Positions 51,259 to 59,677 of a stretch of DNA of 64,000 nucleotides are shown piece by piece. The stretch is taken from contig CAVVWN010000004.1 in the NCBI GenBank assembly GCA_963752045.1, forward strand, positions 1-64,000, in the 5' to 3' direction. Below the pieces are notes generated by a model. The model saw only the letters and a list, made by a program, of their open reading frames with translations. It was not told the origin of the DNA and searched no databases. This DNA comes from DATKDF01 sp963752045 (lineage in GTDB: Bacteria > Acidobacteriota > Vicinamibacteria > Vicinamibacterales > SCN-69-37). The stretch's first letter is position 1, and each line of letters opens with the position of its first letter. A program made the position numbers and the translations under genes.

Positions 51259-53220
51259 GTGAGCGCGGCGAATTCGTCACGCACCCGCTACCGGGCGTTC
51301 CTCGAGGAGTACCGCCGCTGGCGGTTCCGGGACCTCATCAAGGACGGCGGCGAGGAGTCCGCCCGACCCGAGGATCCGTCGCAGCCGAAGCCGCCCGCTG
51401 AGCCGTCCGAGGGCGGGTCGTTTCTCGGGGGCAAGCGGCGGCAGTACGTCCGCGAGTACCTCGCGTGGCTGCGGCCGCATCGCGGGGCGGTGGCGGTCGT
51501 GTTCGCGCTGGCGCTCGTCACGGCCGGCCTGCAGATGATCGAACCGCTGTTCATGCGATTCATCATCGACCGCGTCCTGCTCGACACCGAGCTCGACGCC
51601 GCCGCGCGCATCTCGCGCCTCAACTTTGCCGGCGCCGCGTTTCTCGCGGTCATCGTCCTCTCGAACCTGATCAACCTGGCGCGCGACTACCGGCAGCGCC
51701 TGCTCAACGTCCACGTGATGCTGACGCTGCGGCGCGCGCTCTTCGACCGGCTGCTGCACCTGTCGCTCCCGCGTCTCTGGGACATGAAGACCGGCGGCAT
51801 CCTGTCGCGCCTCACCGGGGACGTGGACACGACGACGGGGCTTCTGCAGATGGCGATCGTCTCGCCGGCCCTGTCGGTCATCCGGCTGGTCTTCGCCGTC
51901 GGCATCCTGTTCACGCTGAACTGGCGTCTGGCGTTCATGGCGCTCGCCATCATTCCCGGCGCCATGTTGATGAGCTTCACGTTTGCGCGGCGCATCCGGC
52001 CCATCTACCGGTCGATCCGCAAGGACGCCGAGGTGATCGACGGCCGAGTGGGGGAGACGTTCACCGGCATTCGCGTGGTCCGTGCGTTCGGCCGCGAGAC
52101 GCGCGAGTTGTTCGACTATCTGGTGGGCCGCCACGGCGTGCTGCGCAAGGAGATGTTCGCCCACCGCCTCGAGCTCGTGCTGTGGACGTCCTGGGGCCTG
52201 CTCGTGTCCGGTGTCAACGTCGTCATCGTCTGGTACGGCGGGTACCTCAACGTGTCGGGCGGGGCGTCGATCGGCGACATCATGGCGTTCCAGTGGTACA
52301 CGTTTCTGCTGCTCAACCCGGTGTGGCAGATCGTGAACTCGTTCTCGGAGCTGCAGCGGTCGCTCGCGGCGATGGAGCGGGTGTTCGAGGTGCTCGACAT
52401 GCCCGACGACAAGCCGGATCGTCCCGGCGCCATCGACGCGCCGCAGACGGTCAAGGCAATCGGCTTCGAGGGCGTCGAGTTCGAGTACCGGGAAGGCCAG
52501 CCCGTCGTGCGCGACTTCAACGTCACGGTGGCCGGCGGGTCGGTCGTGGCGCTCGTGGGCCGAAGCGGCGCGGGCAAGACCACGGTCACCGACCTGGTGG
52601 CCAGGTTCCACGACCCGACGCGGGGCCGCATCGTGCTCAATGGCACGGACATCAGGGATTTCCGCCTGCGCACGTACCGGGATCTCCTTGGCATCGTGCA
52701 GCAGGATGTGTTTCTCTTCGACGGGTCGGTGCGCGACAACATCGCCTACGGCCAGCGGCATGCGACCGACGCCGAAGTCGAGGATGCCGCCCGCCGCGCC
52801 AACGCGCACGAGTTCATCGATCGGCTGCCGGACCGGTACGGCACGTTCGTGGGCGAGCGCGGCGTGAAGCTTTCCGGCGGGCAGCAGCAGCGGCTGGCGA
52901 TTGCCCGCGCAATTCTCGCCTCACCGCAGATTCTGATCCTCGACGAGGCCACGAGCAATCTCGACACGGAGAGCGAGCAGCTCATCCAGGCGGCGATGGC
53001 GGACCTGCTGGCCGGCCGGACCACGTTCGTCATCGCGCATCGGCTGTCGACCATCCGGCGCGCGAACCTCATCCTGCTGATGGAAGACGGCCGAATCGTC
53101 GAGCGCGGGACGCACGACGAGCTGATGGCGGCGCGTGGCACGTACCACGAGATGGTGCTGCGCCAGATGGCGTCCGACGAGCACGGCGCGGGGACGCTGT
53201 GGTCCATCGCGTCGCGGTAG
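51259..53220 (+). CDS. ABC exporter, fused permease and ATPase (MsbA/MDR-like)
   Basis: 653 residues: a charged N-terminal extension of about 65 residues, an ABC_membrane domain of six helices (about 75-370), and a nucleotide-binding domain (about 400-640). The ATPase has Walker A LVGRSGAGKTT, Q-loop VQQDVFLF, signature LSGGQQQRLAIARAI, Walker B ILILDEATSNLD and the H-loop FVIAHRLST, so it should be active. It is a homodimeric exporter of lipid or drug type; the cargo is unknown. It starts at GTG 51259 with no good Shine-Dalgarno. It is not an ATPase partner for the ADOPs because it has its own membrane domain. Confidence 0.9.
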   Translation: MSAANSSRTRYRAFLEEYRRWRFRDLIKDGGEESARPEDPSQPKPPAEPSEGGSFLGGKRRQYVREYLAWLRPHRGAVAVVFALALVTAGLQMIEPLFMRFIIDRVLLDTELDAAARISRLNFAGAAFLAVIVLSNLINLARDYRQRLLNVHVMLTLRRALFDRLLHLSLPRLWDMKTGGILSRLTGDVDTTTGLLQMAIVSPALSVIRLVFAVGILFTLNWRLAFMALAIIPGAMLMSFTFARRIRPIYRSIRKDAEVIDGRVGETFTGIRVVRAFGRETRELFDYLVGRHGVLRKEMFAHRLELVLWTSWGLLVSGVNVVIVWYGGYLNVSGGASIGDIMAFQWYTFLLLNPVWQIVNSFSELQRSLAAMERVFEVLDMPDDKPDRPGAIDAPQTVKAIGFEGVEFEYREGQPVVRDFNVTVAGGSVVALVGRSGAGKTTVTDLVARFHDPTRGRIVLNGTDIRDFRLRTYRDLLGIVQQDVFLFDGSVRDNIAYGQRHATDAEVEDAARRANAHEFIDRLPDRYGTFVGERGVKLSGGQQQRLAIARAILASPQILILDEATSNLDTESEQLIQAAMADLLAGRTTFVIAHRLSTIRRANLILLMEDGRIVERGTHDELMAARGTYHEMVLRQMASDEHGAGTLWSIASR

Positions 53221-53271
53221 CACCCGTCGCCGCGGCCGGTCCCGCTGAAAAGCGGTGACCGGCACGCGAGG

Positions 53272-56007
53272 TCAACCGTCCCGCAGCGCTTCGGTGGGGT
53301 CGATCCGCAGCCCGCGCCGGGCCGGGCCCACCGCCGCGAGCGCGCCAATCAGGATCATCAATCCCGCGGCGCCGAACATCGCGCCCGGGATCTCCAGGCC
53401 GCCGAGTTGCGCGATCGGCACGTAGCGGCCGACGGCGAGCGCGACGAGGAGGCCAGCCGCCGCCCCGGCCGAAAGCTGGCCCAGCGCGCGCCTGAAGATG
53501 GCGGCGATGAGCCGGCCCGGCTGGGCGCCGAGGGCCGCGCGAATGCCAATCTCGCGGCGCCTTTCAGCGATGGTAAACGACATCAGCGCGTAGAGACCCG
53601 CAGCCGAGAGCAGCAGAACGCTCAGCGTGAGAGCGCCGATGGTCAGCGCACCCAGCCGGTCGCCGAACAGGTTGTCTTCGTAGATCGCATCCAGCGTCGT
53701 GAACCCGTCGAGCTGCAGCGCCGGATCCACGGCGACAGCCACCTGCCGCAGGCGTTCGGGCGTGATTGCCGAGGCGGCAGCCACATGAACGGACAGCCGG
53801 ATCGTCCCGATCTCTCCGGGCGGAGCGGGATGGTAGACGGTGAAGTGGTCGCTGTTCGCGGGGAGATTACCCACGACGCCCACGACCTCGTACCAGGTTG
53901 ACGGTTCGGCCGCCGGGAGCCGCGCGTTGCCCATGCTCCGGGGATATCGAAACCGCCGGCCCAGCACGTTTCCGTTGTCCGCGATTTGATCCGCGAAATT
54001 CCGATTGACGATCGCGGCGGTTGGCCGCGGCACGAAGTCTTCAGCTTCGAACGCGCGCCCGGCCACGAGCGGCGTGTCGAACGCTGAGAAGAAAGCTTCG
54101 TCCACCTGGTTGAAGCGGGTCCGGTAGCCCGGCAGCCGGCCGTTGATGGGTTCCTCGGGCGCGTCCAGACCCTCGATCTCCGCAAAAGCCCAGGGCTCGT
54201 CGCCGGGAACCTGGAGTGAGGCGGTGAGGCCGGCGATGCCAGGTTCAGACTGAAGGGCTGCCACCAGCCGGCGCTCGCTGTCTCGGAAGCGCGCGGCGCG
54301 CTCCGCGGCTGCGGTCTCGTCGGCAACGCCCCCTCGCGGCGTCTCGCCGGCATCGATCACGACCCGGTCGCCTTCCATCGTCAGCCGGGCGGTCAGGTAT
54401 TCCTCGGAGGCAAACCCGGGTCCGGCGAGGCCCGGCTCGAGCGTTCCCCACGCCAGCTCCACGGCCGACGGCAGCACGGCGATCGAGAATGCGACCTGCG
54501 CGACGACGAGCGTCGTCCACGTGCGTCCGAGACGGAGGTTCGCGCGACGGCCCAGCACGCTCGTGCCCGAGCGCGCGAGTCGCCCCGTCGCCTGGAGGGC
54601 GGGGACGAGTCCCGCGATCGTCGCGGCGACCAGCGCGAGCCCGCCGGCGAAGAGCGCCGTCCTGTACGACACGCTCACGTCGAGCCAGAACGGGGGGCCG
54701 CCGGGGATCGACTGCATCCGCCCGGCGAGAAGCGTGAGCACGACCTGCACCACGGCCAGGGCGGCGGCAGCAGCGCCTGCGGAGAGGAGCAGCATCTCGA
54801 CGAAGAGCTGCGCGACGATGCGGCCGCGGCTGCCGCCGAGCGCGTAGCGCGCGGCGAACTCTTCCTGGCGCGTGACGGTTCGCGCGTAGACGAGGATCGC
54901 GATGTTCGCACACGGCGGCAGGAGTAGCAGCGTCAGGATCAGAGCGCTGAAGGACATGAGCACGCCGAGCTCGCCGCGGTCGAAGTCGCCCGTGAATGCG
55001 AAGGCGTACGACACGACGCGGGGCACGAGACGGGTGTTCGCCTCCTCTCCGGCGGGCGGCGGCAGCAACCCGCCGGCCGACACCTCGGCTGCGGCGCTCG
55101 CGAGCGTTGCACCGGGGACGAGCCGGCCGAACACCACGCCCTCGGGTCCCGCGTCACGCAGGTCGGTTCCCGCCACGACACTGAGCGGCGTCCAATACCG
55201 GAAGTTGAACGGAAACGCGTAGTCGGCGGGCATGACGCCGACGACGGTATGCGTAACGGCGCCGAGCCGAAGCGCCTGTCCGAGAACGGCCGGATCGGAC
55301 CCGAAGCGCGTGCGCCACACGTCCTCGCCGATCACCACGACGGGTGAAGCGCCCTCGCGCTCGTCTTCCTCGACGAGCGTGCGTCCGAGCACGGGCGGCA
55401 CCCGGGCCAGCCGGAATCCCGACGCTGTGATTTCGGCGATCGAAGCCAGCTCGACCGCGCCATCGGGCGTGACGATGTTCCGCCTGACGGTCTGGAACGC
55501 GCCGACGTCCTCGAGAGACTCGAGTCCGTCGCGCCACCGCTCGTAGTCGTCGACCGCGGTGTCGTGGCGCCGCCCGGCCGCTCTGTCCCAGGTCTGGACC
55601 GCCACGATGCGGTCGCCCTCGTCGAGCGGCATGTGGCTCCAGAGCAGGGTGTCGAAGAAGGCGAAGACGACGGCGGCGATGGCGATGGTCACCATCATCG
55701 CGAGACCACCGACGAGCGTCAGGCCCCAGTTCCTGGAAAGCAGGCGAAGGCCCAGCTTGAGGTCGAGCATGGACGAGGCGAGCCACGGGAAGCCGCGCTG
55801 GTCGCGCAGCGTCTCCATGGCCTGTGCCGGTGCGCCGAACCGCACGCGGGCCAGGCGCGCGGCCTCGGCCCGGGAGAGGCCCTCGCGGCGCAGCTCGGCC
55901 TCGGCCATTTCCAGGTGAAGCCCGAGCTCCCGCTCGAGATCGGGGTCGCTCCGCCGGCCCGTCAGCGCCCCCCAGAGTCGCCGCATCCACTCGCGCAGCT
56001 TGGTCAT
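53272..56007 (-). CDS. ADOP-family ABC permease (MacB-PCD + FtsX), module 4
   Basis: 911 residues. Prefix domain 1 is seen in DPDLERELGLHLEMAEAEL then REGLSRAEAARLARVRFG. The core starts at LDLKLGLRLLSRNWGLTLVG. FtsX domains are near 370-500 (ANIAILVYARTVTRQEEFAA) and 800-905 (LYALMSFTIAERRREIGIRA), ending LRIDPTEALRDG. The ATG at 56007 follows the PadR gene by 14 bp. The middle of the protein (about 520-700) is the second MacB periplasmic core with several acidic loops. No ATPase is linked; substrate unknown. Confidence 0.9.
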   Translation of the reverse strand: MTKLREWMRRLWGALTGRRSDPDLERELGLHLEMAEAELRREGLSRAEAARLARVRFGAPAQAMETLRDQRGFPWLASSMLDLKLGLRLLSRNWGLTLVGGLAMMVTIAIAAVVFAFFDTLLWSHMPLDEGDRIVAVQTWDRAAGRRHDTAVDDYERWRDGLESLEDVGAFQTVRRNIVTPDGAVELASIAEITASGFRLARVPPVLGRTLVEEDEREGASPVVVIGEDVWRTRFGSDPAVLGQALRLGAVTHTVVGVMPADYAFPFNFRYWTPLSVVAGTDLRDAGPEGVVFGRLVPGATLASAAAEVSAGGLLPPPAGEEANTRLVPRVVSYAFAFTGDFDRGELGVLMSFSALILTLLLLPPCANIAILVYARTVTRQEEFAARYALGGSRGRIVAQLFVEMLLLSAGAAAAALAVVQVVLTLLAGRMQSIPGGPPFWLDVSVSYRTALFAGGLALVAATIAGLVPALQATGRLARSGTSVLGRRANLRLGRTWTTLVVAQVAFSIAVLPSAVELAWGTLEPGLAGPGFASEEYLTARLTMEGDRVVIDAGETPRGGVADETAAAERAARFRDSERRLVAALQSEPGIAGLTASLQVPGDEPWAFAEIEGLDAPEEPINGRLPGYRTRFNQVDEAFFSAFDTPLVAGRAFEAEDFVPRPTAAIVNRNFADQIADNGNVLGRRFRYPRSMGNARLPAAEPSTWYEVVGVVGNLPANSDHFTVYHPAPPGEIGTIRLSVHVAAASAITPERLRQVAVAVDPALQLDGFTTLDAIYEDNLFGDRLGALTIGALTLSVLLLSAAGLYALMSFTIAERRREIGIRAALGAQPGRLIAAIFRRALGQLSAGAAAGLLVALAVGRYVPIAQLGGLEIPGAMFGAAGLMILIGALAAVGPARRGLRIDPTEALRDG

Positions 56008-56021
56008 GAGCACCTGCCGTT

Positions 56022-56369
56022 TCAGGCCGACTCGTGAAAGAGGGATTGCATGACGTGCACCATCTGGTCCCACGCCTTCTTGTCGGCAGCGAGCCTTCGT
56101 CGTCCGGCCGCCGTGATCGCGTAGAAGCGGGCCTGCCGGTTCGTGTCGGTCACGCCCCAGTCGGCGCGCACCAGCCCCTGCTGTTCGAGGCGCATCAGCC
56201 CCGGATAGAGCGTGCCCATGTTGAGGAGCAGGGCGCCGCCCGAGACCTGCTCGAGGCGCGCGGCAATCGCGTACCCGTGCTGGGGGCCGAGCGAGGCGAG
56301 CGTCTGCAGCACCATCAGGTCGAGCGTGCCGCGCAGCACCTCGGCTTTCGAGCGTTCCTTATTTGACAT
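56022..56369 (-). CDS. PadR family transcriptional regulator (module 4)
   Basis: 115 residues with the most canonical PadR sequence of the window: LRGTLDLMVLQTLASLGPQH, HGYAIAARLEQVSGG, LLLNMGTLYPGLMRLEQQGLV and NRQARFYAITAAGRRRL. A strong promoter (TTGACA-17-TATCCT) ends 9 nt before its ATG, so the mRNA is likely leaderless. The ADOP gene follows 14 bp after the stop. Confidence 0.9.
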   Translation of the reverse strand: MSNKERSKAEVLRGTLDLMVLQTLASLGPQHGYAIAARLEQVSGGALLLNMGTLYPGLMRLEQQGLVRADWGVTDTNRQARFYAITAAGRRRLAADKKAWDQMVHVMQSLFHESA

Positions 56370-56409
56370 CCAAATGGAAGGATAGGTCAGCTCTATTAGC
56401 TTGTCAAAT
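56361..56409 (-). promoter_or_regulatory. Promoter TTGACA-N17-TATCCT with inverted repeat, PadR module 4
   Basis: On the minus strand the consensus -35 TTGACA (56407-56402), a 17-nt spacer and TATCCT (56384-56379) precede the ATG at 56369 by 9 nt. ATTTGACA at 56361-56368 and TGTCAAAT at 56402-56409 (plus strand) form an 8-bp inverted repeat bracketing the promoter, a likely PadR operator. Confidence 0.65.
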
Positions 56410-56450
56410 GGAAAGCTCTCATTCGGCCCGATGGCAGGGTCGAGGCCACC

Positions 56451-56484
56451 GATTCCAGATTCCAGATTTCAGATCCCAGATTCA
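56451..56484 (-). repeat. ATCTGGG-type repeats on the DUF1501 stop codon
   Basis: On the minus strand, TGA (stop of the DUF1501 gene) is followed at once by ATCTGGGATCTG and further ATCTGGA-like units. The same TGA-ATCTGGGATCTG junction ends the M14 and BMC genes at 23842-23980. Confidence 0.65.
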
Positions 56485-57720
56485 GGATCGAATGATTCCC
56501 AGCGGTGCCTTGTGCTCGTACCCGGGGAACACCTTCGAGATGTCTCTTGCGCCGAGGTGCGCCGTCAGGCACTCGGCGAAGACGTCGCGGAAGTCGGTGG
56601 TGATGGCGAGGTCGCGACCCTGCCAGAGCTTGTCGGTCGACAGTCCCGGCCACTTGCCGTAGACCCGGCCACCCTTCACGTTGCCGCCGAGGACGAGCAT
56701 CGCGTTGCCGTGGCCGTGGTCGGTCCCGCGGTTGCCGTTCTCTCTCACGGTTCGCCCGAACTCCGACATGGTCACGAGCACGACGTCGGCCATGCGGTCG
56801 CCGAGGTCGCGCGCGAAGGCGGCGATGCCGCGCGAGAAGTCGTTCAGGCGATTGGCGATCTGACCGGTGGCGGCGCCCTCGTTGGCGTGATGGTCCCACT
56901 GGCCGAGCTCGGCGAACGCGACCTCGAGTCCGAGGTCGGACTTGACGATCTGCGCGATCTGCTTCATCGCTTCGCCGAAGCCGGAGCCCGGGTACTCGGC
57001 ACCGTTCTCCGGCGCGTACCGGCCGGGGTCTGCCGCCTGCAGCATCCTGACGGCGTCGAAGGCCTCTTTTCCTGTCGAGCCGATGAGCGCATCGGCCGCC
57101 TGCGCGTACTGCGTCTCGAAGCCGGCGGCCATCGTGCCGCTCTGCTGGCCGGCCTGGATGCCGAACTGCCCGAGCTGGCCGATGGCGAGCGCCGGCGCCG
57201 GGCCCTGCAGGCTGCGCGGCAGGCCCTTGGCGAGTGCCACGGCCCTGAACGGGCTGGCGTTCTCGTGCTCGCGCGCGTGCAGGTACCGGTTGAGCCATCC
57301 GTCGCGCGTGCTCTTGACGCCCGGCGTGCCGCTCTCCATGTAGTCCTGTGCGTCGAAGTGCGACCGCGTTTCGTCGTGCGAGCCGGCCGCATGCACGATC
57401 GCCAGCTGACCGCTCGTGAAGTACGGCGCGAGCGAGGCCATCCGCGGGTGCAGGCCGAAGAACCCGTCGAGATCGATGGCGCCGTCGTCGCCGCCGGGCT
57501 GCGGGATCGCAATGGACGGACGGGCGGCGTAGTAGGCCTTCTCGCCGAACGGCACGACCATGTTGAGCCCGTCGACCGCGCCACGCTGGAAGATGGCGAT
57601 GAGGATCTTGTTCCGCGCCTGGGCCGCCTCGGCCGCCCGCGCGACGAACGACGGCGTGAAGCCGAGGCTCAGAAGCGCCACGCTGCCGTTCTTGAGAAAC
57701 ACCCTTCGTGTCAGCATCAT
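56482..57720 (-). CDS. DUF1501 family protein with Tat signal
   Basis: 412 residues. Tat-type signal LTRRVFLKNGSVALLSLGF, then the DUF1501 (sulfatase-like, alkaline-phosphatase superfamily-related) pattern: RNKILIAIFQRGAVDGLNMV, IVHAAGSHDETRSHFDAQ, DLGLEVAFAELGQWDHHANE, VVLVTMSEFGRTVREN and RGTDHGHGNAMLVLGG. These Asp and His clusters fit metal binding. DUF1501 genes are regularly found next to DUF1800 genes, as here (36 bp apart, same strand); their joint role is not established. Confidence 0.88.
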   Translation of the reverse strand: MMLTRRVFLKNGSVALLSLGFTPSFVARAAEAAQARNKILIAIFQRGAVDGLNMVVPFGEKAYYAARPSIAIPQPGGDDGAIDLDGFFGLHPRMASLAPYFTSGQLAIVHAAGSHDETRSHFDAQDYMESGTPGVKSTRDGWLNRYLHAREHENASPFRAVALAKGLPRSLQGPAPALAIGQLGQFGIQAGQQSGTMAAGFETQYAQAADALIGSTGKEAFDAVRMLQAADPGRYAPENGAEYPGSGFGEAMKQIAQIVKSDLGLEVAFAELGQWDHHANEGAATGQIANRLNDFSRGIAAFARDLGDRMADVVLVTMSEFGRTVRENGNRGTDHGHGNAMLVLGGNVKGGRVYGKWPGLSTDKLWQGRDLAITTDFRDVFAECLTAHLGARDISKVFPGYEHKAPLGIIRS

Positions 57721-57735
57721 CAGTCTCCATCCACC

Positions 57736-57759
57736 CTAGAGCCCAGAGCCCAGCGCCTA
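57736..57759 (-). repeat. GGGCTCT heptamers after the DUF1800 stop
   Basis: On the minus strand the TAG stop of the DUF1800 gene is followed by GCGCTGGGCTCTGGGCTCTA, that is, two tandem GGGCTCT units. It fills most of the 36-bp gap before the DUF1501 ATG. Confidence 0.5.
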
Positions 57760-59526
57760 GCGCCTCTGAAACTCCGGCGAACCCAGCGTGAGCGCGAGCA
57801 GGTGCTGCGGCGTCTCGGCGCGCGCGAGCGTGTCGCGCGTCGCGGCCGAGGCCTGACCGGCCAGCACGTCGTCGATCAGCCGCTCGCGCGTCGCCTCCGA
57901 GGTATCGGGCGCGAGCGAGGCCAGGTCGATGCGCACCGCGTTCCGGCCGAGCTGGCCGCGGCCCCGGCCGGCGGCCGGCGGCGCCGGTCTCTGTTCGCCG
58001 CGGATGCTCTCGGCAGGCACGAGCGGCGCCGTGCCCGAGATGAGCTGCACCGCCAGGTTCATGCGGGCCAGAAGCGCGCCGGTGTTCACCCAGGCGTCGG
58101 CCGTCATGCTGTAGCCGGTGGGCGGCTGCGCGCCGTAGAGCGGCATGCCGAGGTTGTTCATGGCGACGACGAGCGGCTGGGCGTTCGTCACGCGGGCGCC
58201 CGTCGCCCGCACCGCCGAGACGACGAATTCGAGCGGCGTCTTCACTTTCGCCCGATAGGCATCGAGCGAGAAGAACTCGGGCGACGTGATGATGGTGCGG
58301 GTCACTTCGCGCAGGTCGCCGCCGGTGTCGAGGAAGACCTGTGCGGCGCGATCGACGAGCGCCGCCGGCGGTTCGTCGGCCACGAAACGCTGCGCGAGCT
58401 TGAAGGCAATGTGCTTCGCCGTGGCTGGATGCGTCGCCAGCATGTCGAGGAGCCGTTCGCCTTCTTCCTCGCCCTTGCCCTTCTCGAACGTCGCGCCGAG
58501 CACCTTCTTTTCGCCCGCGTCGTGCACCTGCGGCCTGAAGACGAACGCGCCGCCGGCGCGCGGCTGGTCGATCGTCCAGCCCGTGAGGATGCGCGCCACG
58601 TCGACGACGTCCTGCTGCGAGTACCCGCCGTCGACGCCGAGCGTGTGCAGCTCCATCAGTTCGCGCGCGTAGTTCTCGTTGAGCCCGCGCGGGGGACGCT
58701 GCGGTTGCGGCTGGCCCGGCCGCATCTGGGCCGGCCGTCCGCCACGCCCGGCCCGCCCGCGACGACCGGCCTGTGCGAGTGTCTCGGCGTCGGGCGGGGC
58801 CTGGCTCTGGAAGTTGTCGAGGTAGAAGAGCATGGCCGGGCTGTGCGCCGTGGCGCCGAGCATGTCGCGGAAGCGCCCGAGGACGTAGGGGCGGACGGCG
58901 TCGCGCTCGTACTCGGTGAGGTATTGACGCACCTGGCCCTTGCCCACGAACACGTTGAAGTGGTTGAACCAGAAGTCGACGAGCACTTCCTCGAGCTGCC
59001 GCTCGGACAGCGCGGCGCGCAGCATCTTGGCCTGCATCAGCTCGCTTGTGACCGCCTGGGCCGCCATCCGGATCTGCCGCGCTTCGGGCGTCATCTGCGG
59101 CCGCGCCGGCGTCCCGGCGGGCGGCGTCATCTGCGCCGGATTCGCCTGCTGCTGCGCCTGCTGCTGCTGACGGTTCAGCTCGTCGGCCGGAATGAAGTAC
59201 CGGTCCGCCAGCTCGCGAGAACTCATCGCGAGCGTCGGCATTCCGGCGAGCCTGGCCTCGAGGTCCGCGTTGGAGATCCGCTCAGGGTGCAGCTGTTCGT
59301 CGATGTACGCCGAAAGGCCCATCTGCTGAACCCGCGCCACGTCTCCCGGTCGCGGGCCGAAGGCGATGCGGTTGAGCACGTGGGTGACCGTTGCCTCGTC
59401 GGCCTCGACCGCGATCCCGAGCGTGCGCTGGGCCTCGAGCGAGCCGGAGGCGACCGAGAGAAGGCCGAGGGCGGCCACCACGGCGGCCAGCCGGCCGAAG
59501 CGGGTGTCGTCGGGTAGGAAATGCAT
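57757..59526 (-). CDS. DUF1800 family exported protein
   Basis: 589 residues with a signal sequence (LAAVVAALGLLSVASGSLEA) and the DUF1800 landmarks THVLNRIAFGPRPGDVARVQ, LSAYIDEQLHPE, VDFWFNHFNVFVGKG, NENYARELMELHTLGVDGGY, YSQQDVVDVARILTGWTI and AKHIAFKLAQRFVADEPP. A Gln/Pro-rich linker (about 115-145) and an Arg/Gly tract (RRGRAGRGGRPAQM, about 245-260) are inserts of low complexity. It precedes DUF1501 in the same operon. Molecular function is not established. Confidence 0.88.
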   Translation of the reverse strand: MHFLPDDTRFGRLAAVVAALGLLSVASGSLEAQRTLGIAVEADEATVTHVLNRIAFGPRPGDVARVQQMGLSAYIDEQLHPERISNADLEARLAGMPTLAMSSRELADRYFIPADELNRQQQQAQQQANPAQMTPPAGTPARPQMTPEARQIRMAAQAVTSELMQAKMLRAALSERQLEEVLVDFWFNHFNVFVGKGQVRQYLTEYERDAVRPYVLGRFRDMLGATAHSPAMLFYLDNFQSQAPPDAETLAQAGRRGRAGRGGRPAQMRPGQPQPQRPPRGLNENYARELMELHTLGVDGGYSQQDVVDVARILTGWTIDQPRAGGAFVFRPQVHDAGEKKVLGATFEKGKGEEEGERLLDMLATHPATAKHIAFKLAQRFVADEPPAALVDRAAQVFLDTGGDLREVTRTIITSPEFFSLDAYRAKVKTPLEFVVSAVRATGARVTNAQPLVVAMNNLGMPLYGAQPPTGYSMTADAWVNTGALLARMNLAVQLISGTAPLVPAESIRGEQRPAPPAAGRGRGQLGRNAVRIDLASLAPDTSEATRERLIDDVLAGQASAATRDTLARAETPQHLLALTLGSPEFQRR

Positions 59527-59677
59527 ACACCCGATTAGACCTCGACCCCGGGGAAAAGGGAAAACATCCCGGAGGGCGCCTGGGACGGCTGGCAGGGTCT
59601 TCGCATCAGGCAGAGAGGGGCCGGCACACCCGGCCTGTCTTGGGCGAAGATCTGGCGATCAAGAGACGGGAGGCTTC

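Noticed and set aside
51259..53220. ABC exporter as the missing ATPase for the orphan permeases
   Set aside because: It has its own six-helix membrane domain fused to the ATPase, so it is a complete half-transporter of another type.
56401..59517. A 3.1-kb open frame on the plus strand opposite DUF1501/DUF1800
   Set aside because: Its translation is low-complexity and Arg-rich, while the minus strand carries two recognisable families. It is a by-product of high GC content.
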